Shown here one piece after another: positions 1-9,118 of a stretch of 64,000 nucleotides of DNA. Each line of letters begins with the position of its first letter. Position 1 is the stretch's first letter. The translations under genes were made by a program, and so were the position numbers. The stretch is from Nitrospirales bacterium (GTDB taxonomy: Bacteria; Nitrospirota; Nitrospiria; Nitrospirales; UBA8639), in NCBI GenBank assembly GCA_029261355.1, contig JAJDBM010000071.1, forward strand, positions 18,980 through 82,979. Reading direction: 5' to 3'. The notes below the pieces were generated by a model that had not been told where the DNA came from, did no database searches, and saw only the letters and a program-made list of their open reading frames with translations.

Positions 1-465
1 TCCCATTGGGTAAGGGTGAGACTTACCCGGATGATCAAGCAACTAGCAATCGATTCGGAACAGGAAGAAACAATTGGCGGTAACTTAACCTATGACACAA
101 AAACGGCAACGAGAGTTTCATGAATGGTATCTTTGTTCTCCTGAGAGACCTGAATGTAACCACGAAACAGCTTTTTCTACTTTTTCCTCTTGTCTGAAAT
201 CAGGGACTTAGGAATATGTGATCGACAAGCGCTATCTCTGTCTGTATTCGAGGCACGATGAGCGAGAGTAACGATCTTTCAATATTTCGTAATGAGATTT
301 TCACGACTGGTTGTCCTGATAGGATCAGGGTGCAAATCAATGTGTGAAAGGACGGGTGCTAAAGGACTTGAGGGTGTGACATGAATGATGGGGAGATGTG
401 GCTATGGTAGTGAATAGAAACGCTTAGTCAACTGAGTGCGAGCTGCCAGGCGTATTTGGGAAATC
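1..465. other. Gene-free stretch downstream of tadD
   Basis: No reading frame with recognisable protein character was found on either strand. A short inverted repeat (GGGTAAG/CTTACCC, about positions 7-27) has no T-run and is not convincing as a terminator. The tad operon reads into this stretch from the right, and no clear terminator was seen after tadD. Confidence 0.5.
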
Positions 466-1194
466 TTATTTTATTTTCTTAGTTAGGGGTATGGCTAACA
501 ACCCTTTTATCCGAGCAAGCGGAACATTCCATCCTGGTCGTAGCTCCGCAGCTTCCTGATAAAGACCACGCGCATGCTTTTCCTGGCCTCTTCGTTCTTC
601 AAAGAGTCCTAAGTGATAGGCGATTCGCCAGCGTGGCGCCCCTAAGTTCTCAGCTATCTTCAATTGTGTCTCTGCTCCATCTAGGTCACCTGACAGGAAC
701 ATAGCCGCGGCGTAGGCCTCACGGAGTGGTGCATGATCGGGTGATAGTTCGAGGTGTTGTTTCAGAAACGTAAGCGCGAAGGGTACATTGCCCTCTTCGA
801 GCGCAATCCTCGCTCGCAGAGCCGCAGCCTCTGGGTGGACATTCACGAGTTCAAAAATCGTATTGAGTCGTTGCAGGGCTTTAACTCGTTCGCCTCTTTC
901 ATGGGACAAAACGGCTGAGGTCATTAACGAAGGGTTATGATTCGAACAGACGAAAGCAATCCGTTCAATTTCATCCTGCAAGACCTGACACGAATTCTGT
1001 CCTTCTGCATTCAGACTACAACCACCTGGTGCAGAACGAGCCTCAACCAACAACTCCCAGGCTTCTGCCAACTGTAAATCAGGTACAGTGCACGCCGTTT
1101 CGTATAGTTGTCGATCATAAGGAGATGTTGCGCATGCTGAGCACAACAGGATGCTCAAAAATAATCCATAAACCAAACGAATCCTCACAGTCAT
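466..1194 (-). CDS. tadD: TadD-like TPR lipoprotein of the Tad pilus
   Basis: 242 residues. The N-terminus is a hydrophobic signal ending in C-S-A-C, so Cys21 could be lipidated, although position -3 is Cys rather than the usual Leu. Residues about 90-235 form helical pairs with TPR spacing (for example AALRARIALEEGN and AYAAAMFLSGDLDGAE). TadD proteins are outer-membrane-associated TPR pilotin/assembly factors for the Flp secretin complex. It is the last gene of the tad run, 26 bp after tadC, which supports the role. Identity rests on TPR character plus position more than on a diagnostic motif. Confidence 0.8.
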   Translation of the reverse strand: MTVRIRLVYGLFLSILLCSACATSPYDRQLYETACTVPDLQLAEAWELLVEARSAPGGCSLNAEGQNSCQVLQDEIERIAFVCSNHNPSLMTSAVLSHERGERVKALQRLNTIFELVNVHPEAAALRARIALEEGNVPFALTFLKQHLELSPDHAPLREAYAAAMFLSGDLDGAETQLKIAENLGAPRWRIAYHLGLFEERRGQEKHARGLYQEAAELRPGWNVPLARIKGLLAIPLTKKIK

Positions 1195-1220
1195 TCCTTT
1201 CTTAATATATCCTCAGCATC

Positions 1221-2192
1221 TTACCGCAAACCTCCGGTAATGCCACCCACGAGGGTTACCAGTTGATACAATGACGGTCCGAGGGTCGATAGAAAAATTC
1301 CCGGGAGAAAGCAAAGAATCAGCGGGAACACCATTTTGACGGGTAGGGCATGGGCAAGCATTAACGCGTGCTCACGACGTCGATTGCGAAGATCATCGGC
1401 CTGACGTCGTAGTGTGGCCGCCACACTCGATCCAATTTGTTCACTCTGAATCAATGCCGACATTAAAAAAGTAACAGATGTCACTTCAAGCCTAGAGGCA
1501 AGGCGTCGAAATGCTTGCAATCGGGAAAGTCCTAATTGCAACTCACGATGGTAGGTCTGAAATTCTTGCGTCAACGGGCGGGAGCGGTTGTAGGCACCTA
1601 AGATCTGATCCAGAGCGGCATCGAAGCTGAGTCCCCCCTCCGTCAAGGTTGCCAGGAGTTCCAAGAGAAGAGGAAGGTCCTGGTCAACCTTTTCCACGCG
1701 CTGACGACGGGCCGCACGAACGATCATCCACGGAAGAGTGGCCAGCAAAGAGAGGCAGATCCAGGGACCGGCATATGCAACGGCTGTAAAGGCCTCTCCT
1801 ATTCCACCTGGTATGTTTTGCAAAGGGACGACCATCATGTCGACTATTCTGAACTTATCAATCATGTATGCGCTTCCGATTCCTAGAGCTAATGCCCCGA
1901 TGGTACAGGTCACAAACAGTGTTGGCGCTGATCGTCCGCGAAACCCCGAGAGAAACAACCACCGGCGTAGCCAGGACTCCGATCGGCTCCGTCCAATCTC
2001 TAACACAGAAGCGTCTGATCGTAAGTGTTCTCGTACTCGTTCTGCACTGCGATGTCGGATGAGCCAGGAGAGAAAGAAGAATGAAAGGACAAACACTCCA
2101 ATCAAGAGGCCAATCCAATGCGTCGACCACAAGGCAATCAGTATTGCTACGACGAGGACTAACCCACTTTTCCAGAAACGGTCCATATTCAT
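1221..2192 (-). CDS. tadC: TadC, inner-membrane platform protein of the Tad pilus
   Basis: 323 residues from the ATG at 2192; a TTG three codons upstream is a less likely start. It has several N-terminal membrane segments, then a T2SSF/GSPII_F domain containing LPLLLELLATLTEGGLSFDA near the middle, and C-terminal membrane helices ending in the typical GPSLYQL-type tail. TadB and TadC form the inner-membrane platform on which the TadA ATPase works. The start lies 5 nt after the tadB stop, so the two are translationally coupled. Confidence 0.9.
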   Translation of the reverse strand: MNMDRFWKSGLVLVVAILIALWSTHWIGLLIGVFVLSFFFLSWLIRHRSAERVREHLRSDASVLEIGRSRSESWLRRWLFLSGFRGRSAPTLFVTCTIGALALGIGSAYMIDKFRIVDMMVVPLQNIPGGIGEAFTAVAYAGPWICLSLLATLPWMIVRAARRQRVEKVDQDLPLLLELLATLTEGGLSFDAALDQILGAYNRSRPLTQEFQTYHRELQLGLSRLQAFRRLASRLEVTSVTFLMSALIQSEQIGSSVAATLRRQADDLRNRRREHALMLAHALPVKMVFPLILCFLPGIFLSTLGPSLYQLVTLVGGITGGLR

Positions 2193-2197
2193 GTGTG

Positions 2198-3061
2198 TCA
2201 AAATTTGACTTGGCTCATGCGATTAATCCAGAGAATGCCGATTGCTTGTAATGCAATCGCTGCTCCTGCCAATGTCGTCCCAAACTCACTAGCAAAAAAA
2301 CTTTCGATCGGATGTGGATTGGCTCTCCACAGAATAATGGCCAACACATAAGAAATGGCCAGCACCCCGATGACCGAGACTTTGGCTTCCACACTTTGTG
2401 TCTGAACGCGTCGAGACAACTCGATTCGATCGCGAATGGTCCGGCCCACCCCTGCGAGCGTTGGGGCCAGACTCCCTCCTGTCCACCATTGTGCTGACAG
2501 CGTCAGTGAGAAGAGATGAAACGTTTCCAACGGCACCAGTTCACCCAGCTCGCGCACGGCTGAGGCAGGGTTTTCTCCCAACCTGATCTTTCTAACCAAT
2601 CCGCCCAGGTATCGCCGGAGTGGCTGTTTGGATTCCTTCCGCGCCGTATCCAATGCTTTCGAAAGGGACAAGCCTGCATGTAAAGCGCCAACCATCAGGT
2701 CAATGGCTTCTGCCAACTGTATTTCAATCCGTCTGAGTCGTTTTTCGGCGACGATGGCTTCCAAGAGATACCCCAATATTCCAACCATCAAGCCCGAGCC
2801 GGCGACAAAGGGGAGGGCCAGTCCGAGTCCATACCACAGGCCCCCTCCTGTTAACGCACCCAGCGCTGCAGGAACGAGGCGATATCGGGGGGGATAGGTT
2901 CGACCTTTCAATTTATCCGGACTTGAACGATCCTGGGTAGACTCATCCTGCATGACTCGGGCATGAGCGGCCGATCGAAGAGCCAAACGCCTCGACCACC
3001 ACAGAACCAAAACCACACACGCAATGCCTATCCCGAGAATGAAGACTCCTCGAATATCCAT
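2198..3061 (-). CDS. tadB: TadB, inner-membrane platform protein of the Tad pilus
   Basis: 287 residues when started at the ATG at 3061, which begins one base after the tadA stop codon. The frame is open further upstream, but that part is the out-of-frame end of tadA. There is an N-terminal membrane helix, a charged cytoplasmic stretch, two more helices, and a GSPII_F domain with the TadB signature LAEAIDLMVGALHAGLSLSK. The protein ends with two further membrane helices. It partners TadC in the assembly platform. Confidence 0.92.
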   Translation of the reverse strand: MDIRGVFILGIGIACVVLVLWWSRRLALRSAAHARVMQDESTQDRSSPDKLKGRTYPPRYRLVPAALGALTGGGLWYGLGLALPFVAGSGLMVGILGYLLEAIVAEKRLRRIEIQLAEAIDLMVGALHAGLSLSKALDTARKESKQPLRRYLGGLVRKIRLGENPASAVRELGELVPLETFHLFSLTLSAQWWTGGSLAPTLAGVGRTIRDRIELSRRVQTQSVEAKVSVIGVLAISYVLAIILWRANPHPIESFFASEFGTTLAGAAIALQAIGILWINRMSQVKF

Positions 3062-3062
3062 G

Positions 3063-4502
3063 TCACGTCCTCTGGTCGGTGAAGAGTGACAACGGAACTT
3101 CAAGATTCTGCTGCCGCAAATCTTCGACCACCCGGGGAACAATGCCGGTTGAAACAAACTCGCCGAGTATCCGTCGCTTTTGTACGCCTCGTCGTCGAAA
3201 CTGAAAGATGTCTTGCAGCAGCGGCGTCGTGCCTTCCAATCCGGTTATTTCTGCTATCGACTCAATTCGACGAACACCGTCTTCATATCTACGAATCTGA
3301 ATCAGTATATTGAGAGCCGAGACCATTTGTTCGCGGATGGCACGCGACGGCAATTCAGTTCCGGCATAGAGCACCATCGTTTCCAGGCGGGATAAGGCGT
3401 CCCGAGGAGAGTTGGCATGGATCGTACCCATGCTGCCCTCGTGACCGGTATTCATGGCTTGCAGCATATCTAAGGCTTCAGGCCCCCGAACCTCCCCGAC
3501 AATGATCCGATCCGGACGCATTCGTAATGAGTTTACGACTAATTCCCTCGCTGTGATCCGGCCTTTCCCCTCGATATTGGATTGACGGGTTTCCATACGG
3601 ACGATGTGCTCCTGGTCCAACTGTAATTCGGCCGTGTCTTCGATCGTGATAATTCGTTCGTGAAAGGGAATCGCCTCGGACAGTGCGCCCAACAATGTTG
3701 ATTTTCCGGCTCCAGTCCCACCTGAAATCAGCAGGTTTCGTTTGCCTTGAACGATCAGATCTAAAAAAGTCGCCATGTCCGGTGACAACATGCCCAGACC
3801 CAGCAGATCCTTTCGCCTGAGCCGGCGAACCCCAAACCGCCGAATAGAAATCGTCGGGCCATCAATCGTGGCCGGGGGTAAGGTGGCGTTGACCCGTGTG
3901 CCATCGGATAGTCTCAGATCCACCATAGGCGAAGACGTATCAATGTGCCGTCCCATTTGAGCCGCGATTCGTTCTATCACGCGAATGACATGATCGTTAT
4001 CCAGAAATTGTACGTCCGTTTTTTCTAAGCGCCCGAATCGCTCCACATAGACGGACTGGTGGCCATTGACGAGAATGTCCGAGACCGCGGGGTCGGCTAA
4101 GAGGGAGGCCAATGGTCCCAGCCCGATCGCCTCTTCGGTTAATTCTTGGGCCAGCCGGTTTCGTTCTGCTTGATTGAGGGGGATGTGTTCCGCTTCGAGA
4201 ATTCTCGTCGTAAACTCTTGGACGATGGCGGAAATATCGTCTTGATCACGTCCACCGGCCAACTGCTCACCGATTTCATTCAACAAACGTTCTTGAAGTG
4301 CATTCTTGATCGAGAGATAATCCGTATGTTTGACTTTGACCAGGGGATCGTCCACGACGGCATCATCGGACACGACATTCAGCGCCGGACGTTTCAGCGT
4401 GGCCTTGAGTCGCGATGCTGTATCCTGACTCAAGGACTTGCGAAAAGGAGCCCTGGCCTCAGGTTCAGAAGAAGTTATATTAAAAGCGTCAGGGTCTGTC
4501 AT
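3063..4502 (-). CDS. cpaF: CpaF/TadA hexameric ATPase powering Flp pilus assembly
   Basis: 479 residues, usual length for CpaF. The N-terminal helical domain is followed by the secretion-ATPase core. Walker A is GGTGAGKST at about 261-269. An Asp box (TIEDTAEL), a Walker B-type segment ([12 protein letters not shown]) and a His box ([15 protein letters not shown]) follow in the expected order. In the cytoplasm it hydrolyses ATP to drive Flp pilin extraction and polymerisation through TadB/TadC. It lies 34 bp after cpaE. Confidence 0.96.
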   Translation of the reverse strand: MTDPDAFNITSSEPEARAPFRKSLSQDTASRLKATLKRPALNVVSDDAVVDDPLVKVKHTDYLSIKNALQERLLNEIGEQLAGGRDQDDISAIVQEFTTRILEAEHIPLNQAERNRLAQELTEEAIGLGPLASLLADPAVSDILVNGHQSVYVERFGRLEKTDVQFLDNDHVIRVIERIAAQMGRHIDTSSPMVDLRLSDGTRVNATLPPATIDGPTISIRRFGVRRLRRKDLLGLGMLSPDMATFLDLIVQGKRNLLISGGTGAGKSTLLGALSEAIPFHERIITIEDTAELQLDQEHIVRMETRQSNIEGKGRITARELVVNSLRMRPDRIIVGEVRGPEALDMLQAMNTGHEGSMGTIHANSPRDALSRLETMVLYAGTELPSRAIREQMVSALNILIQIRRYEDGVRRIESIAEITGLEGTTPLLQDIFQFRRRGVQKRRILGEFVSTGIVPRVVEDLRQQNLEVPLSLFTDQRT

Positions 4503-4536
4503 GGAAGAGCATTCGTGAAGATGATGGATAACGCGT

Positions 4537-5739
4537 CTAGTTTGTCAATGGATCACGCTCCGCATTGCGGGCGACTGGGAGTAACTGCTCGATTTCGTAC
4601 ACCAACCCATGGGCACTTCGCCCGAACCCAAAATGGCGATTGGCATGAAGGATATACGGTTCGCCGAGGTTAGCAGCGGTCAATAATTTTTTTTGATACG
4701 GAAAGGCATGATCAAACTCCCGTACGAGTCGTTCCTCAATCTCCCCTTGTGTCAAATTAGCCACAAAGTCACGGTAATTCTGATTGAGCACCAGACGTTG
4801 ACGTTCAAGTGGGCAACCAAGCCCTTCTAGAATGGGAAGTAGTTTGGCTGTGCCAATAACATTAGGGGCCGTTCCTTGCATGATGATATAGGTGAGCTTC
4901 GACAAATCCAGAACGGCCATCACGACACTGTCCAACATCGGAAAGGTATCCACGACCACGTATTTAAATGTCCGGCGAGCCAGGTTTAACACACGATAGA
5001 TGGCTTCGTCGTCAACCTCTGAGGCTTCTGCGGCGTTGTTGGGGGCGGCCAAGAGGGAGAGGCCACAGTCGTGCGTGACGGTTAATTCCCGAAGCAATGT
5101 TTCATCAAGACGGTCCTTTTCACGGATCGCATCAACAATCGTGGTTTGAGGAGTGAGGTTTAACATCACAGCACACACCCCGAGTTGTAAGGACCCATCG
5201 ACCAGTAGTACTTGGCCTGGATGACGTGACGCCAAAAGACAGGCGATATTGGTGCTAATCGTCGACTTCCCTACTCCACCTTTGTTGCTGGTAAACGAGA
5301 TAATGTGTCCGAGCGACGGGAGAGTGGCTTGATGTTTGCTATCCAGACAGAGTCGATCAAAGACTTGTCGCATCTCTGTGCTGGAGAGAGGATGTCGAAG
5401 GAAGTCCTGAACGTGTGAGCGGACTCCTTGAAGAAGAAACGCACTTTCGGATTGATCGGCTTCAAATTGATCGGGATGATACAAGCCTGCAATAGCGGTC
5501 TGTGGCAATACCTGTACGACATTAGCTGTAAACTCACGCAGGTCGGCAAGATCCCCGTTGAGCTCAACAAAAATGACGTTAGGCCGACGATTCCTAGCTA
5601 ACTCCTCGGCATGCCGAAAACTTTGGGCATATACTGTCTGAAACCGATACTGACTCACACCTTGCAACGCGGATTCAAATTCCTGCTTGAGTTCCGGGCT
5701 TTTTCCGACTACGAGTATATGCAAGGCCGTTTCCATCAT
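4537..5739 (-). CDS. cpaE: CpaE/TadZ, receiver-like plus ParA/MinD-type ATPase
   Basis: 400 residues. Residues 1-130 form an atypical receiver-like fold (ILVVGKSPELKQEFESALQ). From residue 145 there is a MinD/ParA-type domain with a deviant Walker A, KGGVGKST, at about 153-160, followed by LLVDGSLQLG and VVDTFPML. TadZ/CpaE proteins localise the pilus machine, usually at a pole. The gene starts 11 bp after the TadG-like gene and precedes cpaF. The start could be either of two adjacent ATG codons. Confidence 0.93.
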   Translation of the reverse strand: MMETALHILVVGKSPELKQEFESALQGVSQYRFQTVYAQSFRHAEELARNRRPNVIFVELNGDLADLREFTANVVQVLPQTAIAGLYHPDQFEADQSESAFLLQGVRSHVQDFLRHPLSSTEMRQVFDRLCLDSKHQATLPSLGHIISFTSNKGGVGKSTISTNIACLLASRHPGQVLLVDGSLQLGVCAVMLNLTPQTTIVDAIREKDRLDETLLRELTVTHDCGLSLLAAPNNAAEASEVDDEAIYRVLNLARRTFKYVVVDTFPMLDSVVMAVLDLSKLTYIIMQGTAPNVIGTAKLLPILEGLGCPLERQRLVLNQNYRDFVANLTQGEIEERLVREFDHAFPYQKKLLTAANLGEPYILHANRHFGFGRSAHGLVYEIEQLLPVARNAERDPLTN

Positions 5740-5750
5740 CCGTGCTCCCT

Positions 5751-6983
5751 TTATCGCACTAATACCGGGGCCAACAGGGCTCCCTCATCCTGGAGGGCCC
5801 GATTCGCTTCGAACAGCGCGGTCATTTCTTCCGATTGAAGATCGACTGGAAACGTAGGCTGTATGGTACTCGTTGCGTTTTCTACGGCAACCTGGCTCGA
5901 TCGTTTCATGATTTGCACTGAGCCAGGAGTCGTTCCGGTCATTTCGATTCTCGCAAAGCCCACAATGCGTTCCGTACCGAACACCTCCTGATACAAAGGC
6001 GTGTAGCCGTCAATCGCAACAGAGCCTGCTAGTGGAGGATTGACTTGTACTGGCTGGCCAATACTCAGGACTTGAGTCACAAATTGACCGACGACCGTCC
6101 CTCCAATCGTGATTGCTCCGGATCCATCCACATTACCCGAGACTGGAATCTCCTCCGATAGTGCGTCTCTCCACGCCATGCGATCCAGCGCGAACGAGGT
6201 CACCCCAAGACGAGGTGGTTCGAGCAAGGGGTCCGGCAAGCCGACTCCACGAGCAGGTCGAGCATCAGCAATGGCCGTGGCCCTCACGGTTATTCCCGTG
6301 AGGCGTACTCCTGGTGGGTCCGATTGGGGTTGAATGAGTGACCCGAGACCAAACAGTAATGGCAAGGTTGGCCCAGCTGAACTGACACCGGGAATACGGT
6401 CCAGGCTTTCAGTGTCCTGGAATGGTTCCGGTTTGACGGAACGTCGTAGTCGAACAAGAAATGCATTGGCTGTTGGGATGGTGCTCGCGTCTGCCGAAAC
6501 AAAGTCTTTCCGAGTATAGTCTGAACATTCAATTCCTGGCTTCTCGTTCTGACACCCAGGGTCGGGGTTCCCATATGTGCCGCTCACTAAGTCTCCATGC
6601 CTGAGATTGTCTTCTTCATTCCATTGTAGAGTAGGCTTGTACACGGGGCTGACGGGTACGGAAAGAGTTTGCATTGCGTTCAGGTCAGTCTGCCCTCCAG
6701 TCAGCCTCACATCTGGCCCTGCACCAAACTGCAATACATCACTGGATACGTCGAAATCATCATCATATATCCAGGACGCCAGTTGGCTGACGGCGACTCG
6801 CCGATTCAGATCGCTCACAGCAGGATCTTCAGGCACGACGTCACGCAGCCGCACCCCTTCAAGCGCTCCAGCATCGACCACCGACTGCATTTGCACTCTG
6901 GTGAGGTTGATATATCCCCAATCAATGACTAACGAGGCCATTCCCAAAATTCCCCATACTAATAAGACAAAAAGCATCCACAT
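5751..6983 (-). CDS. TadG-like pseudopilin/pilus assembly protein
   Basis: 410 residues. It begins almost at once with a membrane helix followed by DWGYINLTRVQMQSVVDAGA, the pattern of TadG-like N-terminal domains (helix, acidic residue, heptad, A-D-A-A-A/L). The long remainder is periplasmic and Thr/Pro/Val-rich. The frame reaches a stop 11 codons upstream of the ATG without another start, so the basic residues often seen before the TadG helix are missing. No strong Shine-Dalgarno sequence precedes the ATG. It is separated from cpaB by 192 bp, so it may begin a second transcription unit. Confidence 0.8.
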   Translation of the reverse strand: MWMLFVLLVWGILGMASLVIDWGYINLTRVQMQSVVDAGALEGVRLRDVVPEDPAVSDLNRRVAVSQLASWIYDDDFDVSSDVLQFGAGPDVRLTGGQTDLNAMQTLSVPVSPVYKPTLQWNEEDNLRHGDLVSGTYGNPDPGCQNEKPGIECSDYTRKDFVSADASTIPTANAFLVRLRRSVKPEPFQDTESLDRIPGVSSAGPTLPLLFGLGSLIQPQSDPPGVRLTGITVRATAIADARPARGVGLPDPLLEPPRLGVTSFALDRMAWRDALSEEIPVSGNVDGSGAITIGGTVVGQFVTQVLSIGQPVQVNPPLAGSVAIDGYTPLYQEVFGTERIVGFARIEMTGTTPGSVQIMKRSSQVAVENATSTIQPTFPVDLQSEEMTALFEANRALQDEGALLAPVLVR

Positions 6984-7175
6984 TACATAAGTGTGAGTCG
7001 GTGTATTGTTGTAGGTTTAACCCGTTCTATAGCCGATTCAATTCACTTTTGTACGCTTGGAGCGTTGACACTGCGTAGAAAATCCATAAGGCTCAACCGG
7101 TACTTATTTGGGTTTGCTATAGTACATGACAGACTTGCGTCTACCGCACACGCTTCCTACCTTGACGAGAGTCGA

Positions 7176-8195
7176 TTATTGTGGTGCAACCGGCACCGCA
7201 ATCAATTCTCGTTCACCCGAGCCGTTGACTGTCTCGACAAAAGTCAGTGATGGACTTTGACCATGTCGCTTCTTGGTTTCTGACTGTGCCTCCTGGCCCA
7301 AAGCCATGGAAGCCCCGAATGGGCTCCATGGTTGCGATTCAGGGGTTTGACTATCCGTTGGATCGTCCGGATGCCCTGAACGGGGAACCGTGGTGATTTG
7401 TGCTTTCAGCACCATGGCCTCAGTCAGGGAAGCCACCTCACCGGGATCGACCGCAATCACGATTTCCTGAACGGGTTTTTTCTTGACAACGAGTCCTTGG
7501 GTCAGGGTGTTCATCGAGAGAGGTATTTCTCGGGTCATGAGTGGCTGTACCAGCACACCATTTTGTACCAGCACGCGTACGGTCGCTTGTTTTTCCCAAT
7601 TGGTCAAATCGGCTTGGAGAGCCAATTGCTGTCCATAGGCGCCGCCAACACTCAATGGGTTTTCAGATCCCTTCAAGTCGATAGGCAAGGTCGCCAGAAG
7701 ATCGAACCGATCGCCAGGGTTCAGACCGTACAGCCCATTCACCTTTCCCGCGACCACTCGCACAGCTCGCTTGCCTGGAGGAATGCCGCCTACCAAGCCT
7801 GGACGTGACCCCTTAGGGAGAAAATCAGCATCGGTAAACACATACCCAAGTGCTTTGTCACGAGCCAGCACACGACCAAGAATATCTTTCAAGTCTGTTT
7901 TCATCGATGCCGTAACCTGTTCAGAGGGAAGCCACACGACAGCTATTTGGCCTCGTTGCACATTCCAGGCATGCTCACGAGTTAATTTCGTGTAGGCTGG
8001 GATGGCTTTTGCACTCATGGGGATAGCGATGAGTCCCTCGGTGGAAGGCGGACAATCAATGCCAACCCAGCAGGGCTCTATGATTCCAGAGGCCCATAGT
8101 CCACCAGCCAATACCATAACGATTCCCAGGAAAACTAAGGGAGAGGAGGCCAGTCGAGACCAGGTCCAACGATGCCGATAGTTTCTCGATTTCAT
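7176..8195 (-). CDS. cpaB: CpaB/RcpC pilus assembly protein with SAF domain
   Basis: 339 residues. An N-terminal anchor helix (LVFLGIVMVLAGGLWASG) is followed by a SAF-type domain with A-I-P-A-Y-T-K-L-T at about 60, then GLVGGIPPGKRAVRV and LNPGDRFDLLATL, hallmarks of CpaB. The C-terminal about 100 residues are polar and probably disordered. CpaB/RcpC works in the periplasm at the secretin. Its ATG overlaps the stop of the TadE-like gene by four bases (ATGA). Confidence 0.92.
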   Translation of the reverse strand: MKSRNYRHRWTWSRLASSPLVFLGIVMVLAGGLWASGIIEPCWVGIDCPPSTEGLIAIPMSAKAIPAYTKLTREHAWNVQRGQIAVVWLPSEQVTASMKTDLKDILGRVLARDKALGYVFTDADFLPKGSRPGLVGGIPPGKRAVRVVAGKVNGLYGLNPGDRFDLLATLPIDLKGSENPLSVGGAYGQQLALQADLTNWEKQATVRVLVQNGVLVQPLMTREIPLSMNTLTQGLVVKKKPVQEIVIAVDPGEVASLTEAMVLKAQITTVPRSGHPDDPTDSQTPESQPWSPFGASMALGQEAQSETKKRHGQSPSLTFVETVNGSGERELIAVPVAPQ

Positions 8196-9118
8196 AACAA
8201 GACCTCTCGTCTGGAAATCGCTTGAGCGGAGAGCAATTTACGGTATGGTCTCAGAGTTTCTCCAGCAAACGCCAATTGCCCACCCAACCCAAACCGGCCA
8301 CCGTAGGGACCCACAGTCGGTAACTCTCCGTCAGCGAAGGGCGAACCACTGATAGGATTGTTGGCTGAGTCATCCACGTTCGCATCGTCTGCTTGAATGC
8401 GATTGGCCAGGTTTGGCTCGAACATTCCGCCTGGACCCTGCTGAAATCCGCTTAACGTCGCTGCCTGAAACGGGTAATTCAGACGGACAGCTACCAGTCC
8501 TCGTTGAGGGGGAGGGTTCAGGGGATCAGGGGCGACAAGGCTGAAAGAACCATTCGGAATTTCTTCAAGGACAGGCACCCATCGAATAGTTTCGACACCA
8601 TCCGCGCCGCGCGATTCCACACGAGGAATGCCTACACTCAAACCGCTCGGGGTTGTTGGGTCATTTAACAACGCTCCAGGGAATCGCAACAACCGGCGTG
8701 TGCTACCTTTGATTTCCACCTGTTCAAAGATCATCAGAGACCTTAACATTTTGTTCACCAAGGGCAATTGATCCAGGAATGATTGAAAGGCTAGGTCATC
8801 ACTAAACGTGTCAAGATCGATCACGAGCAAGGCCGAGTCAAAGACTTGGGCCTTGACCGCTGGATCATCGAGGGCATCATCAAAAGACATCGCAGCCGGG
8901 AGGGGGGTTAGCGATAATTCCCGGGCCGCCACCCTAGCAGCATCTTGTAGCACCTGGGCGGAAAAGATCATGCGTCCCATGTCAAGGACTAGAGCTATTA
9001 GCAGGTAGAACACCAGGGATAGCAGCGCGAACTCAATGAGGACTCCTCCACGCTGAGACCTAGGCCATATTTTTTGTATTCGTGCTGCCATCGCAAAGCA
9101 CTTTGGAGGGTGTGTCAC
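8192..9118 (-). CDS. TadE-like pilus assembly pseudopilin
   Basis: 308 residues. Residues about 23-65 carry the TadE signature: small residues RGG, then VLIEFALLSLVFYLLIALVL, then D-M-G-R and an ARVAARELS helix. The Glu five residues into the helix is the one recognised in prepilin-like substrates. It is longer than typical TadE/TadF (about 200) and has a large periplasmic Pro-rich part. ATGA overlaps couple it to both cpaC upstream and cpaB downstream. Confidence 0.85.
   Translation of the reverse strand: MTHPPKCFAMAARIQKIWPRSQRGGVLIEFALLSLVFYLLIALVLDMGRMIFSAQVLQDAARVAARELSLTPLPAAMSFDDALDDPAVKAQVFDSALLVIDLDTFSDDLAFQSFLDQLPLVNKMLRSLMIFEQVEIKGSTRRLLRFPGALLNDPTTPSGLSVGIPRVESRGADGVETIRWVPVLEEIPNGSFSLVAPDPLNPPPQRGLVAVRLNYPFQAATLSGFQQGPGGMFEPNLANRIQADDANVDDSANNPISGSPFADGELPTVGPYGGRFGLGGQLAFAGETLRPYRKLLSAQAISRREVLL

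Noticed and set aside
7..27. GGGTAAG/CTTACCC hairpin at the left edge
   Set aside because: No T-run and no gene visible to terminate.
121..150. TGAATGGTA with a TGAGAGACC 21 bp later
   Set aside because: The second element matches the consensus at only about five of nine positions.
1738..2208. 156-codon plus-strand frame opposite tadC
   Set aside because: Antisense shadow of tadC; no ribosome site or family character.
4146..4673. 175-codon plus-strand frame opposite cpaF/cpaE
   Set aside because: It crosses two well-supported minus-strand genes and has composition of an antisense frame.
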